A stretch of 14,747 nucleotides of DNA from contig CAIJKT010000610.1 of the NCBI GenBank assembly GCA_903821255.1, forward strand, positions 1-14,747, read 5' to 3'. The notes under the pieces were generated by a model. The model was not told where the DNA came from. It saw only the letters and a program-made list of their open reading frames with translations, and made no database searches. The translations under genes and the position numbers were made by a program. How positions within the stretch are numbered: the first letter of the stretch is position 1; each line of letters starts with the position of its first letter. Positions 6,690 through 14,625 of the stretch are shown piece by piece. This DNA comes from an uncultured Lentisphaeria bacterium (lineage in GTDB: Bacteria; Verrucomicrobiota; Lentisphaeria; Victivallales; Victivallaceae).

Positions 6690-7217
6690 TCAGTTAATAG
6701 CTTTCGCCTTGAAACGGCAGACCCGGTCGCCGGAGCACCAGCAGTCAACCTCTTTGACCTCGAACTCTTTGCCGGTAAATTCCTGCAGAATGCCGCTGAG
6801 AAAGCCTTCATCATAAACGCAGATAGTTTCGTCGGAAATCTTCAACCCGGAGCAGTCCAGATCTTCCGCCACCGTAATGACAAATTCATTTTTGTCCAGA
6901 TCGGCATGCTCGAAGCGGACGATCCCGATTTTAAGATCCCGGAGGATGTTCTGCAACTTTGCGGCCAGGTCGTTGAAATCTTCGCACGCCTTAATGACAT
7001 TGCGGTAAAATTCCTGCCCCGCTTTTTTGCCGGCGGCTAAAAAAATCCGGTCGGCATCGGCGACGCCGTATTCCTTGATCAGCACGTCCCGCAGCGTGAA
7101 CTGCATCAGGCGGTATACTGCAACATCCATTGTTCCGCCCATATTGGGCCGCCCGACGGTGATGTCTCCCAGCATGCTCCAGTCAAACAGAGCCTCGTCT
7201 CTTTCTTCTTTAAACAT
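6690..7217 (-). CDS. V4R (4-vinyl reductase) domain sensor protein
   Basis: This 175-aa soluble protein has a C-terminal V4R domain at residues about 112-172. The characteristic run CVYDEGFLSGILQEFTGK is followed by the cysteine-containing turn DCWCSGDRVCRF. V4R domains, related to the Bet3 fold, bind small hydrophobic ligands or metal and often act as input modules, as in XylR/DmpR-type regulators. The N-terminal 110 residues are helical and begin WSMLGDITVGRPNMGGTMDVAVYRLMQF. Cysteines 122, 133, 159, 161 and 167 could bind metal. A strong GGAGGAG lies 7 bp before the ATG. It is the first gene of the operon with the adenylate cyclase. A sensory role is inferred from domain and context; the ligand is unknown. 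Confidence 0.85.
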   Translation of the reverse strand: MFKEERDEALFDWSMLGDITVGRPNMGGTMDVAVYRLMQFTLRDVLIKEYGVADADRIFLAAGKKAGQEFYRNVIKACEDFNDLAAKLQNILRDLKIGIVRFEHADLDKNEFVITVAEDLDCSGLKISDETICVYDEGFLSGILQEFTGKEFEVKEVDCWCSGDRVCRFKAKAIN

Positions 7218-7289
7218 AAGATTCTCCTCCGGTTTTATTGGCTATGCCATGATGGGCCAGTTTCTCCTACCCTTCAAAACATCAGGCAT

Positions 7290-7318
7290 AAGATAAGGTG
7301 AAAACCGTTTAATGTCAA
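7290..7318 (-). promoter_or_regulatory. Sigma-70-type promoter of the V4R / adenylate cyclase operon
   Basis: TTGACA (minus strand, 7318-7313) and TATCTT (7295-7290) are spaced by 17 bp and stand about 70 bp upstream of the V4R start codon. Confidence 0.65.
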
Positions 7319-7331
7319 GCGCGGTCCGGCA

Positions 7332-7383
7332 CCGTAAAATGTATGGGCTTCCGAGCGGGGTTGTTTCCGAGCGGGTTTTACGG
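7332..7383. repeat. Inverted repeat CCGTAAAA/TTTTACGG enclosing two TTCCGAGCGGG direct repeats
   Basis: Arms at 7332-7339 and 7376-7383 are exact reverse complements. Between them TTCCGAGCGGG occurs at 7349-7359 and again at 7365-7375, a 16-bp period. It lies just upstream of the V4R operon promoter, so it could be a regulatory site for it, but no function can be assigned. Confidence 0.4.
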
Positions 7384-7538
7384 CAATAAAATCAATATAG
7401 GCTTTTTATTCATCTGTATATTGTTTAATTCCAGCTTCCCTGGCTGCACTCTGCAACCAGTCGGGACCGCCTGCCGCAATGGAGCTAAAAATCTCGAAAA
7501 ATATTCATCTATCTTTTCTCCGCTTTCGGTTGTATTAA

Positions 7539-7698
7539 GGAGCTGTAAATAAATAAACTTTACAAGTTTCGCGAAATATCCCGAGGTGATTTTGTGAATT
7601 GCCGGTGAGGAGCATACCTTCAGGTATGTAACGAACCGGCAAACACAAAGGCATCCGGGAGACGCGCGAAGATGTAAAGGTTATTTTTGTACGGCTCC
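7539..7698. mobile_element. MITE-like 160-bp hairpin element with 26-bp terminal inverted repeats and TAA target repeat
   Basis: The ends begin GGAGC and the two 26-bp termini (7539-7564 and 7673-7698, ending in CTTTACA) match at 22 of 26 positions as inverted repeats. The interior continues the palindrome: TTCGCG/CGCGAA, TCCCG/CGGGA, TTTGTG/CACAAA, GCCGGT/ACCGGC and CATACC/GGTATG around a TTCA loop at 7619-7622. TAA directly abuts both ends (7536-7538 and 7699-7701), as expected for a 3-bp target duplication of the kind made by some IS5-family groups. It contains no coding sequence. The other parts of the 7218-7841 gap show only a promoter, short repeats and no convincing gene. Confidence 0.75.
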
Positions 7699-7827
7699 TA
7701 AGCTCAAGCCTATAGATGGATATATCCCTAAGAATGATAAAATTGCCCCTTTTTAAATTATCGCTTTAACACCCCATGACAGCCACCTATAGACATTCAT
7801 TGTCGTGCGACAAGCCGTGGAGAATTC

Positions 7828-7843
7828 AGCAAAAAGTTTTGCT
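7828..7843. repeat. Palindrome AGCAAAA-AG-TTTTGCT over the DUF4855 gene stop codon
   Basis: Perfect 7-bp arms with a 2-nt centre overlap the TAG stop at 7844-7842. A second palindrome, TTGTCG-TG-CGACAA, lies 15 bp further downstream at 7800-7813. Neither is followed by a T-run on the minus strand, so they are weak terminator candidates; they may stabilise the mRNA 3' end. Confidence 0.35.
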
Positions 7844-10091
7844 ACTGGACCGAATTATAATATGCCTGAATCTCCGCAGGCCTCAAAACTCTCGAGTAGA
7901 CTCTTATTTCGCCAATCCGTCCTTGAAAAGGGTAGGCTCCTGTTATGGTAGTGCCTATTCTGAAGCCTTGTCCGGTCACTCTTGGCGTAAAATCAGCTTC
8001 TCCGTTTCCGGTGCTGCCAACCTGCGCTCCGTTGACATAGATATGGCTGGTCGTGCCATCGCTGGTGTAAACAACATGATTCCAGGCGTTAAGTGTTACG
8101 ACATTGGCTGCCGTCTGATGGGCTTTGGTCAGTGTTTCAACCCTTATCGAACGGTCTGTCTTGAGCATCATTCGTTTAAAGTAATCATCTCTGCCCATTA
8201 TAGTTCCGTACTGCAACGGCAGCGCAGTCGGGTATATCCATGCCTCAAACGAAAGAGCTCCGGTGACATGAAGACTATCTCTATCGGGATACAGCACGTA
8301 ATCGTTTATCCCGTCAAAAGATAATGCCCGATTGATTCCTGATGTATTCACATCCACATGTATCGGCCCCTGCAAATTCGCTTTTTCATTGACTGCTGTA
8401 TGTGCGTGCTGGGTTGAATCGTAAACTAAAGAATCGTTTGTTTCATCGAATGTTAATGCAGCAACAACATCTGCGTTCCTTATTCCCCTGATATAATTTC
8501 TGGAAACTTCCTCCGGGGTTATGACGCGCGAATAGACCCGAACCTCATCAATCCGTCCTTGAAAAGGGTAGCCTCCTGTTATGGTAGTGCCTATTCTGAA
8601 GCCTTGTCCGGTCACTCTTGGCGTAAAATCAGCTTCTCCGGTTCCGGCAGCGCCACTCTGCGTTCCGTTGACGTAGATATAGCTGTGTGTGCCGTCACTG
8701 GTGTAAACAATATGATTCCAGGCGTTAAGTGTTACGGCATTGGCTGCCGTCTGATGGAATGAGTTCCGCATTTCAACCCTTATCGAAAGGTTGGTCGCGA
8801 GCATCATTCGTCTCCAATAATCATCTCTGCCCATTATAGTTCCGTACTGCGCCGGTGCCTCGGTCGGATATATCCAGGCCTCAAACGAAAGAGTGCCGGT
8901 GACATGAAGACTCGGACTGTCTGGAGTGGAGACGTAATCATTCATCCCGTCAAACAATAGCGCCCCCCCCGACAATCCGGTAGTCCACGTCGGGCCGGTG
9001 ACGGTTCCATCATTGGTATGGCATGAAGAATCGCTGACACTCGTTCCGCTGCCCTCGGCAAAATGCCATTGGAGTCTTAGGCTGGGTGTCATATATCTGT
9101 AAAGGTCGTCATACGCCGCGCCTAAAAAGGGTGAGCTGGCATATCCGGCTATGCGCTGCCCGAAATAATATGTGTTCATGGTCATGTCATTCCATTTATA
9201 CTGCTCTGCATAATGCATATAATCAGCTTCAACCATAACTTCGCTGAGTGCGTTGTTGCGTTGTGTGGTTTCTATTTCAGAACCGTCCAGTGCGTAGGCG
9301 GTGATATCTGCATTGACATCGTTAAACCGCTGAGCATTAAGGTAATCTGCGCCAAGAAAGGCATAATTTGGCTGCAAAGTCACATAATCAAAATTATTCA
9401 CGGCCCAGCCGCAACTGGAAATAGCGTTGAAATAAGGAATCCACCAAAATGACAATCCATTCACGTGTACCAGATCAGCGGCGGCTTTCACAATGGAAGA
9501 TTCAGACGTCGCTATGTATTCTCCCCCCCAATAGAAACCCGCCAGTTCGAGATTAGCGGGTGCGAGAGTATTCCAGTCACTAATAAGAGTCTGAATATTG
9601 GCGCAAGTGGCACTACTGTCGCCAGGCACATAAGGCACGGTCAATACTACTTTCCACTTATGTCCGGTCTGAGACATCTCCGCTGCTATATTGCCCACGA
9701 TCGTATTAATATCGCTTATCTGGTGATTCCCGGAACCGGTAGCAAATAATTTGTTGATATAAGCAGTTGCGCTCTGCGCTGACGGAGTCTGGCACAGTGT
9801 AATATCAGTAATAATAGAGCCGTCAAACATCCAGTCTTTGACCGTATTTGCGGTTCTCGAATACTTGTATGCGACTATAGGGCGTATACCGGCATCAGTG
9901 ACATTGCTGTAGCTGGTATACCACGCGACAAAATGATTACCCGCAAATAAATTTGAACACATCGGGAAAATTAAAGCTACTGCACAACAAATCCAAAACT
10001 TTGCATAATAGTTAAGTTTCGAAAAGTTACTTCTCAGGGAAAAAGATCGTCTTTTTCCTGCCCCTTCATTTTGATGTTCGTGCTTTCTCAT
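7842..10091 (-). CDS. Secreted DUF4855 protein with two tandem LamG-like (concanavalin A-fold) domains
   Basis: This 749-aa protein has an N-terminal export signal: a basic region, a hydrophobic stretch at about 31-50 and likely cleavage after LFA. Residues about 53-335 match DUF4855, a probable TIM-barrel carbohydrate-active domain, with LELAGFYWGGEY and WIPYFNAISSCGW...FDYVTLQPNYAFLGADY. Two LamG jellyroll domains follow (about 338-533 and 545-747). Each has SLHVTG.LSFEAWIYPT, YGTIMGRDDY, LNAWNHxVYTSDGT, IYVNG and RVTGQGFRIGTTITG. The copies are offset by exactly 212 codons and nearly identical at the DNA level. Start: GGGA 8 bp before ATG. The gene follows the glycoside hydrolase across a 340-bp spacer and probably helps bind or cleave an extracellular glycan. 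Poly-G tracts of 8 and 7 lie in the coding strand. The enzymatic role of DUF4855 is unproven. Confidence 0.88.
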   Translation of the reverse strand: MRKHEHQNEGAGKRRSFSLRSNFSKLNYYAKFWICCAVALIFPMCSNLFAGNHFVAWYTSYSNVTDAGIRPIVAYKYSRTANTVKDWMFDGSIITDITLCQTPSAQSATAYINKLFATGSGNHQISDINTIVGNIAAEMSQTGHKWKVVLTVPYVPGDSSATCANIQTLISDWNTLAPANLELAGFYWGGEYIATSESSIVKAAADLVHVNGLSFWWIPYFNAISSCGWAVNNFDYVTLQPNYAFLGADYLNAQRFNDVNADITAYALDGSEIETTQRNNALSEVMVEADYMHYAEQYKWNDMTMNTYYFGQRIAGYASSPFLGAAYDDLYRYMTPSLRLQWHFAEGSGTSVSDSSCHTNDGTVTGPTWTTGLSGGALLFDGMNDYVSTPDSPSLHVTGTLSFEAWIYPTEAPAQYGTIMGRDDYWRRMMLATNLSIRVEMRNSFHQTAANAVTLNAWNHIVYTSDGTHSYIYVNGTQSGAAGTGEADFTPRVTGQGFRIGTTITGGYPFQGRIDEVRVYSRVITPEEVSRNYIRGIRNADVVAALTFDETNDSLVYDSTQHAHTAVNEKANLQGPIHVDVNTSGINRALSFDGINDYVLYPDRDSLHVTGALSFEAWIYPTALPLQYGTIMGRDDYFKRMMLKTDRSIRVETLTKAHQTAANVVTLNAWNHVVYTSDGTTSHIYVNGAQVGSTGNGEADFTPRVTGQGFRIGTTITGAYPFQGRIGEIRVYSRVLRPAEIQAYYNSVQ
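7915..8324. repeat. Direct repeat copy 1 (second LamG domain coding DNA)
   Basis: This segment repeats at 8551-8960, an offset of 636 bp or 212 codons. The first roughly 90 bases carry a single mismatch, and similarity declines gradually towards 8324. It encodes the core of the C-terminal LamG domain. Confidence 0.85.
8551..8960. repeat. Direct repeat copy 2 (first LamG domain coding DNA)
   Basis: This is the partner of 7915-8324 in the same gene and encodes the first LamG domain. The near-identity of silent positions at the start points to recent duplication or gene conversion. Recombination between the copies would delete one LamG domain in frame. Confidence 0.85.
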
Positions 10092-10094
10092 TTT

Positions 10095-10253
10095 TCATTC
10101 CCTTTTAATGGCATTATCACTAAAGACAACTCTTGAAAAATCCCTACACATTTTCTTCCTTTTTGCCCGTCTCTGGCTATCCTCTTTAGCTTCTTCCCAT
10201 AGTTCTCCCCTCTCGTTCTTTTTGTTTACACGTGCAATTCTCCTCCCTTTCAT
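10095..10253 (-). CDS. Possible 52-aa basic leader ORF upstream of the DUF4855 gene
   Basis: An open frame begins at ATG 10253 after a G-rich stretch (GGGGATAGG) and ends in TGA at 10097-10095, one codon before the DUF4855 start and in the same frame. The product is very basic (SQRRAKRKKMCRDF) with no known motif. The SD of the DUF4855 gene lies in its last codons, allowing translational coupling. The minus strand here is purine-rich, so an open frame could arise by chance. The remainder of the 10092-10431 gap shows no gene. Confidence 0.2.
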   Translation of the reverse strand: MKGRRIARVNKKNERGELWEEAKEDSQRRAKRKKMCRDFSRVVFSDNAIKRE

Positions 10254-10378
10254 CCTATCCCCGAGTTAAATTACGGACGGACTCCTACACCCTGCGGAGG
10301 TACCGAAGATTCAAAAATCACAATCAAGGCATAAAGACAAAAACCTACATGGAGGGTCTGGGAATTTACCCAATGGAG

Positions 10379-10398
10379 ATAAAAAAACGTTTTATAAT
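10379..10398 (-). terminator. Weak AT-rich hairpin with T-run after the glycoside hydrolase gene
   Basis: On the minus strand ATTATAAAACG is followed by seven T and A, so that ATAAAA and TTTTTAT can pair around CG. It lies about 35 bp past the stop at 10432. The stem is AT-rich and short, so termination would be partial at best. Confidence 0.25.
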
Positions 10399-10431
10399 CA
10401 AATTACCACCCGCGGCATTTCGCCATTTCAA

Positions 10432-12621
10432 TTATTCTGCCCTGAATATTATTAAAGTAATTGAACGCGGCGGCAGTTCCAGCAGCATGGGTGTCTCCAG
10501 CGCCTGGACTGACTTTCCCGGCAGTTCTGCAATTTTGGCATCCGGAACAAGCTGGTATTCGCTTACGGTAAATTTTCCGGGAGCGTCCTTAAATCTGAGC
10601 ATGGTTTGAATTTTGTCGAAAGACGGATTATCGGAAGTGATGACAACTGTATATCCCCGTCCGTCACCATGACGGCTGGACAATACGGCTAATTTGTTGC
10701 TGCTGCAAGAGTTCTGAAGTACCGTGCCATTTTTCAAATTACCGAGCGCGGCATGCATTCTGAATGCATAGTATGTTGGTCGCGGAATGAGCCGTCCGTC
10801 GCTTCCATAGTCAAACATTCCCAATGCCGGCTCATCCCAGCAGAAAAACGAGGAACGTTCCACGCCGTTTTCAATGATACTTTTCAGGCTGCGCGCCATA
10901 AAAGCTGCGCCTCTGAAGTCAAATACGCCGGAATTGTCATAATGACCGGGGGTGATATTATATTCGCCAAGGAAAATGCTTTTCCCTGCGGCGCCATTAG
11001 CTTTCAAAGTTGCGCGAGCATCTTTGATCTGTCTGGTAAAGTTGTCAGTACAGTAACTGTTGAAAGCAAAACTGTCAAAATCATCTTTGCACGATTTGAC
11101 GAATTCATCTTTCCACAAATGTTTGTTCTCCGGCCATGCTTTGGCGTAAAGATTGGCCAGATCCGGGCCGGAAATCCGGATGGATGGGTCAACGGCCTTC
11201 ATGGCCCTGGATGCAGCTTTGAAATAATCAATGAACTCGGGCAGTGTTCCACTGACCCAGTACCGGCCAAAGTCGTCGGGTTCGTTGCCCAGCATCCAAT
11301 GTTTGATATCCCATTTTTTCTCAATATTCCAGTGCCTGACCATTCCTGCGACGATGTTTGCCCACTTTACATTGTCTTTCGGCGGCGCCCGGTGGATTAT
11401 CCAGAGTCCCGCATGTTGTTTTTCGCTTGGACGCTGCGTGGACAACCAGGGCGGACAGTAAAGCGCCATGCATGGCGCCAGTTCAATCCCGGAATCGCGC
11501 AACCCTTCCACAAAAATATCGGCCTTGGTGTAGTCGCACGGAGTTTTGTCATCCGGGCAAATGGGATCTCTTGCGGTGTCGGAACCGCCTTTGCCCAAAA
11601 CATCGTACAAAGTGAAAATATAGGCGCGGAAGAAGCTGACGCCGCTTTCTATTGCGTATTGTCTGGCTTCTTTGTCAAACTTGAAATTATTCTGATAGGG
11701 ATGGCGCATGTCTCTGGTCTTGTTTCCGAAACCGATATTAGCCATTTGAATCCCGAAAACATATGGGCTGATCCGGCAGGATGGCTTTCCGGCATCAACC
11801 GTGACATCGTTCTTGAGTTCGGTTTGCGTCAAGGCATTGGACTTGGGAAACGCCAGCGTTATCTTAATAGTCATGCTTTCTCCGGCCTTCAAGTCTCTGT
11901 CCGGATTATTGACAATGCCGGCATGCCAGCGCAGATTATTGTCGGTTTGTTCTAAATTGATATCGCAAGGACCGCTGATCGCAAATTCAGTTCCGGGTAA
12001 ATTGCTCATGTTTTCAATCTTGACCGAAGCGATCTGCCCGGAAAAAATCATTTCATATTTGGAATTCACCGTGGGGGAGGCAGGAACTCTGATGGAACTT
12101 GCGCTTCCGTCCGGCCGGATGCAGGACAGCGCAGCACCGGCGACAAGTTCCCATTCAGGGTTGATCTCAATGGAAGCCCGCCGTACCTTGGCAATATCTC
12201 TTTTTAGTTTGAGCGTATAGCAAAGGTCCGCACTTTCCGGTTTGAAAACGTAGAGAGTTTTACATTCAATCGCGTTGTTGTTTTCGGTAAAACTCACATA
12301 CAAGCCGTCAGGCTTTTCTTCTATCGCCGGCTTTATGCCGGTATAAGTAGTATTGCCTTCAAACAGTCTTGCCCACGAGTCGCTCCATACGATCAATTTA
12401 GCGTTCTTGATCGCCGGAACGCATTTGCCGCCGACCTTGATTTCGAAAGATGGCGCCATATTCCAGGATCGCAACTGGCAACGATAGGAGGTCCCGTCAA
12501 CAGTTGAGCAGACTGCTGAACTGCGTTCCAATCGCGGGGCGGACGGAGCATCTGCATATCCCGGCGGCATCGCGGCGATAGAAACAATCAGTATAAATGC
12601 GCTTATCACTATTTTTCTCAT
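10432..12621 (-). CDS. Secreted clan GH-A glycoside hydrolase (GH39/GH51-like)
   Basis: This 729-aa exported enzyme begins with a clear signal peptide (MRKIVISAFILIVSIAAM...GYADA, about 25 aa). An N-terminal beta-rich region (30-270) precedes a TIM barrel (about 285-625). Clan GH-A catalytic glutamates are recognisable: acid/base Glu447 in WMLGNEPDD and nucleophile Glu553 in IFLGEYN, with DPSIRISGPDLA and SSFFCWDEPALGMFDYG at expected places. A C-terminal beta domain (about 640-729) ends the protein, as in arabinofuranosidase- or xylosidase-type enzymes. More than 15 cysteines suggest disulfides outside the cytoplasm. AAGGA lies 11 bp before the ATG. It is 73 bp after the pseudopilin gene, so read-through from the regulator promoter is likely. 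Clan membership is well supported; family and substrate are not. Confidence 0.88.
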   Translation of the reverse strand: MRKIVISAFILIVSIAAMPPGYADAPSAPRLERSSAVCSTVDGTSYRCQLRSWNMAPSFEIKVGGKCVPAIKNAKLIVWSDSWARLFEGNTTYTGIKPAIEEKPDGLYVSFTENNNAIECKTLYVFKPESADLCYTLKLKRDIAKVRRASIEINPEWELVAGAALSCIRPDGSASSIRVPASPTVNSKYEMIFSGQIASVKIENMSNLPGTEFAISGPCDINLEQTDNNLRWHAGIVNNPDRDLKAGESMTIKITLAFPKSNALTQTELKNDVTVDAGKPSCRISPYVFGIQMANIGFGNKTRDMRHPYQNNFKFDKEARQYAIESGVSFFRAYIFTLYDVLGKGGSDTARDPICPDDKTPCDYTKADIFVEGLRDSGIELAPCMALYCPPWLSTQRPSEKQHAGLWIIHRAPPKDNVKWANIVAGMVRHWNIEKKWDIKHWMLGNEPDDFGRYWVSGTLPEFIDYFKAASRAMKAVDPSIRISGPDLANLYAKAWPENKHLWKDEFVKSCKDDFDSFAFNSYCTDNFTRQIKDARATLKANGAAGKSIFLGEYNITPGHYDNSGVFDFRGAAFMARSLKSIIENGVERSSFFCWDEPALGMFDYGSDGRLIPRPTYYAFRMHAALGNLKNGTVLQNSCSSNKLAVLSSRHGDGRGYTVVITSDNPSFDKIQTMLRFKDAPGKFTVSEYQLVPDAKIAELPGKSVQALETPMLLELPPRSITLIIFRAE

Positions 12622-12694
12622 CTTTCACAAATTCCTTATATCTTTTAATCAAACTATCCGGCGAAAATTCAACGGGGTATTCTGTTTCAGTCGT

Positions 12695-13465
12695 TTAATA
12701 CCGGTAAAACGCAGCCGGGTAAGGCCCCAAAGGGTTATTCGGCAGGCATTTGGGCGATAGCCAGTACATATTCGTTCCCGGCGCCGTAAACGGGCCTTTA
12801 AGCATCTTCACATGGCCGTCGCAGAATACAAAATTGGTACTTTTATTATGCCGCGTGGATATATTTGCAGGCCCTGCCACAGTTGGATCGTACCATGGAT
12901 TGCTCGCATAGTTCCCCATGTCAAGAACATATGAGGCAGTAATACCCAAGTCTGCGGCCAGTGGTTCAGTCGCGGCCTTGCGTACGATGTAGCCTTTGCC
13001 GAAAGTTTTAAACTGCAGAAGACTGCGACTCCACGGATCAGCAATGTTGTATTTGTTATTTGCCGGCGCTATCGCAACTTCAACATTGATTCCGTAACTC
13101 ATGCGATATTGCGTATTGGCCCAGATTGGATAAACCGGATTAGGGTCGGTAGGACAGATAAAGACCGATTTGGTATTCGCTTTATTGGAGCCTGTATAGC
13201 CATGATATTGCAGAAAGCTGTACCAATATTGGAGGTTCGCTATTCCTTCGTTATTCAGCCCGCTATTCGGAGTTATATAATCGTAATAATCATTAGCATA
13301 AAGGAGAATGCCCAACCCTTGCTGTTTAAGATTACTTGCGCAAGCGGCTCCCCGGGCGCTTTCCCGCGCCTTGTTCAAGGCCGGCAGCAGCATGCTGGCC
13401 AAAATTGCGATGATCGCTATCACCACCAGTAATTCGATGAGCGTAAAATTCGTTCTCTTCTTCAT
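12695..13465 (-). CDS. Prepilin-type N-terminal / H-X9-DG domain protein (pseudopilin-like)
   Basis: This 256-aa pseudopilin-like protein has a short basic leader (MKKRTN), then [20 protein letters not shown] with Glu at +5 of the mature form, followed by [13 protein letters not shown]. Prepilin peptidase would cut before Phe7 and methylate it. The residue before the cut is Asn rather than the usual Gly. The globular part ends with [15 protein letters not shown]: His206, nine residues, then Asp216-Gly217, exactly the H-X9-DG motif of this family, which is greatly expanded in Lentisphaerota and Planctomycetes. ATG 13465 has GGGGG 5 bp upstream and is preferred over ATG 13492, which overlaps the regulator gene. 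It follows the GntR/LacI regulator by 20 bp and precedes a secreted glycosidase, suggesting a surface role linked to that substrate. Confidence 0.92.
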   Translation of the reverse strand: MKKRTNFTLIELLVVIAIIAILASMLLPALNKARESARGAACASNLKQQGLGILLYANDYYDYITPNSGLNNEGIANLQYWYSFLQYHGYTGSNKANTKSVFICPTDPNPVYPIWANTQYRMSYGINVEVAIAPANNKYNIADPWSRSLLQFKTFGKGYIVRKAATEPLAADLGITASYVLDMGNYASNPWYDPTVAGPANISTRHNKSTNFVFCDGHVKMLKGPFTAPGTNMYWLSPKCLPNNPLGPYPAAFYRY

Positions 13466-13485
13466 AAGTCCCCCTTTGTTATTTG

Positions 13486-14562
13486 TTAACATGATTCTCT
13501 TTTAATAAAATTACATTCGACACTGCGCGAAATAATTCCGGGAGCAGGCTTTTCCAGAATTTCCTTGACTATTTCAAACATTATACGCCCCATTTGATGG
13601 AGTGGATAATCAATCGTGGAAAGCGGCGGATGCTGCATTGAGCTTTCCGGAAGATTGTCGGAACCCAAAATGGCAATATCATCCGGAATATGCAGCCCTC
13701 TTTTCGCAATTGCCTGCATAATACCGAAACAGCGCAGATCGGTGCCGCCGAAAATTGCGTCCGGAACAATCCCTTCATCAAACATTTTCCGGGCGGCGAA
13801 ATAAGCCTCCCGTGAGAATCCTTTACAGGGACGCACCAGTTCCGGGCGGATGGCGATTCCGGCATTTTCCAAAGCCTGGGTATAACCGAGAAGACGTTCC
13901 TTTTCATAAGGTCCGTTAAAATCCGGTCCCCCGAAAAATGCGATATTACGGCATCCTCTGGCAATCAGTTCAGTAATGACCTTGCATATAGTTGGCCGCA
14001 TCATACCATAAACGTTATGCGTTAAAACGGTTTTTGCGGAGTGGCGGACAACCACGTTCTTGCCGAGCTCAATTAATCTTTCAATCAGCGGCTGATAACC
14101 GCCGATGCCGGTAAAAATGAATGCGTCAGATTTGTTCTGCAACAATATTTCCAACCCATGATCCAACGGCTGGGCATCCGGATGCAAATACATAATATCC
14201 GTAATAACGCCCTCCGGGCGCGCTTTGGAGCAGAACCCTTCCAGAATAAATTGCGAGTTGAACCAGGAAGGATCTGCGCTCGGGTTGAGAACCTCCGATG
14301 AAGTCAGCACGGCAGTAATAATTTTATTCTTGCAGGACTTGTCCGCAACAAATATACCGCGTCCATGTTCGCAACGGATTAATCGTTCTTTCTCCAAAGT
14401 GTCTAAAGCACAGCTAATGACTCGGGTACTGACCTGAAATTGCTGCGCCAATTCTCTTACCCCGGCCAGCCGGCTGTTCGGAGCGAACCCGCCATCCATG
14501 ATCATATTACGAAGAGTAGATATAATCTGTTCTGTTTTTAGTGGCGTTGCCAGCAATTCCAT
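13486..14562 (-). CDS. GntR-type winged helix / LacI-type effector domain transcriptional regulator
   Basis: This 358-aa hybrid regulator resembles the AraR-like arrangement. An N-terminal GntR winged helix spans about residues 5-75 ([42 protein letters not shown]). A LacI/periplasmic-binding-type effector domain spans about 80-355, with [44 protein letters not shown] and [31 protein letters not shown]. Such proteins sense sugars. A TTG at 14571 would add three residues, but GGGA stands 10 bp before the ATG at 14562 and only 2 bp before the TTG, so ATG is chosen. It is the first gene of a likely operon with the pseudopilin and glycosidase. Its promoter contains a TTGTTTCA direct repeat that may be its own binding site. 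The ligand is unknown. Confidence 0.93.
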   Translation of the reverse strand: MELLATPLKTEQIISTLRNMIMDGGFAPNSRLAGVRELAQQFQVSTRVISCALDTLEKERLIRCEHGRGIFVADKSCKNKIITAVLTSSEVLNPSADPSWFNSQFILEGFCSKARPEGVITDIMYLHPDAQPLDHGLEILLQNKSDAFIFTGIGGYQPLIERLIELGKNVVVRHSAKTVLTHNVYGMMRPTICKVITELIARGCRNIAFFGGPDFNGPYEKERLLGYTQALENAGIAIRPELVRPCKGFSREAYFAARKMFDEGIVPDAIFGGTDLRCFGIMQAIAKRGLHIPDDIAILGSDNLPESSMQHPPLSTIDYPLHQMGRIMFEIVKEILEKPAPGIISRSVECNFIKRESC

Positions 14563-14598
14563 AATAATCAATTCCCAAAAGTGTTTTTATATGTATCT

Positions 14599-14620
14599 CA
14601 TTGTTTCAAATTGTTTCATG
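14599..14620. promoter_or_regulatory. Candidate regulator site, TTGTTTCA direct repeat at 10-bp period
   Basis: TTGTTTCA occurs twice in succession (14601-14608 and 14611-14618), one helical turn apart, just downstream of the -10 element and so over the expected start site. This suits a repressor site, plausibly for the GntR/LacI hybrid itself. The repeat is directly visible; binding is inferred. Confidence 0.45.
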
Positions 14621-14625
14621 TCTAA

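Noticed and set aside
7343..7552. 69-codon plus-strand ORF in the 7218-7841 gap
   Set aside because: No good ribosome binding site or family signal, and its end runs into the MITE-like element.
7776..8324. Plus-strand open frames with a shared repeated segment (also 8559-8762)
   Set aside because: The similarity between them is only the reverse reading of the duplicated LamG DNA.
10753..11955. 400-codon plus-strand open frame opposite the GH-A gene
   Set aside because: The minus frame has a signal peptide, both catalytic glutamates and full family architecture; the plus translation resembles no protein.
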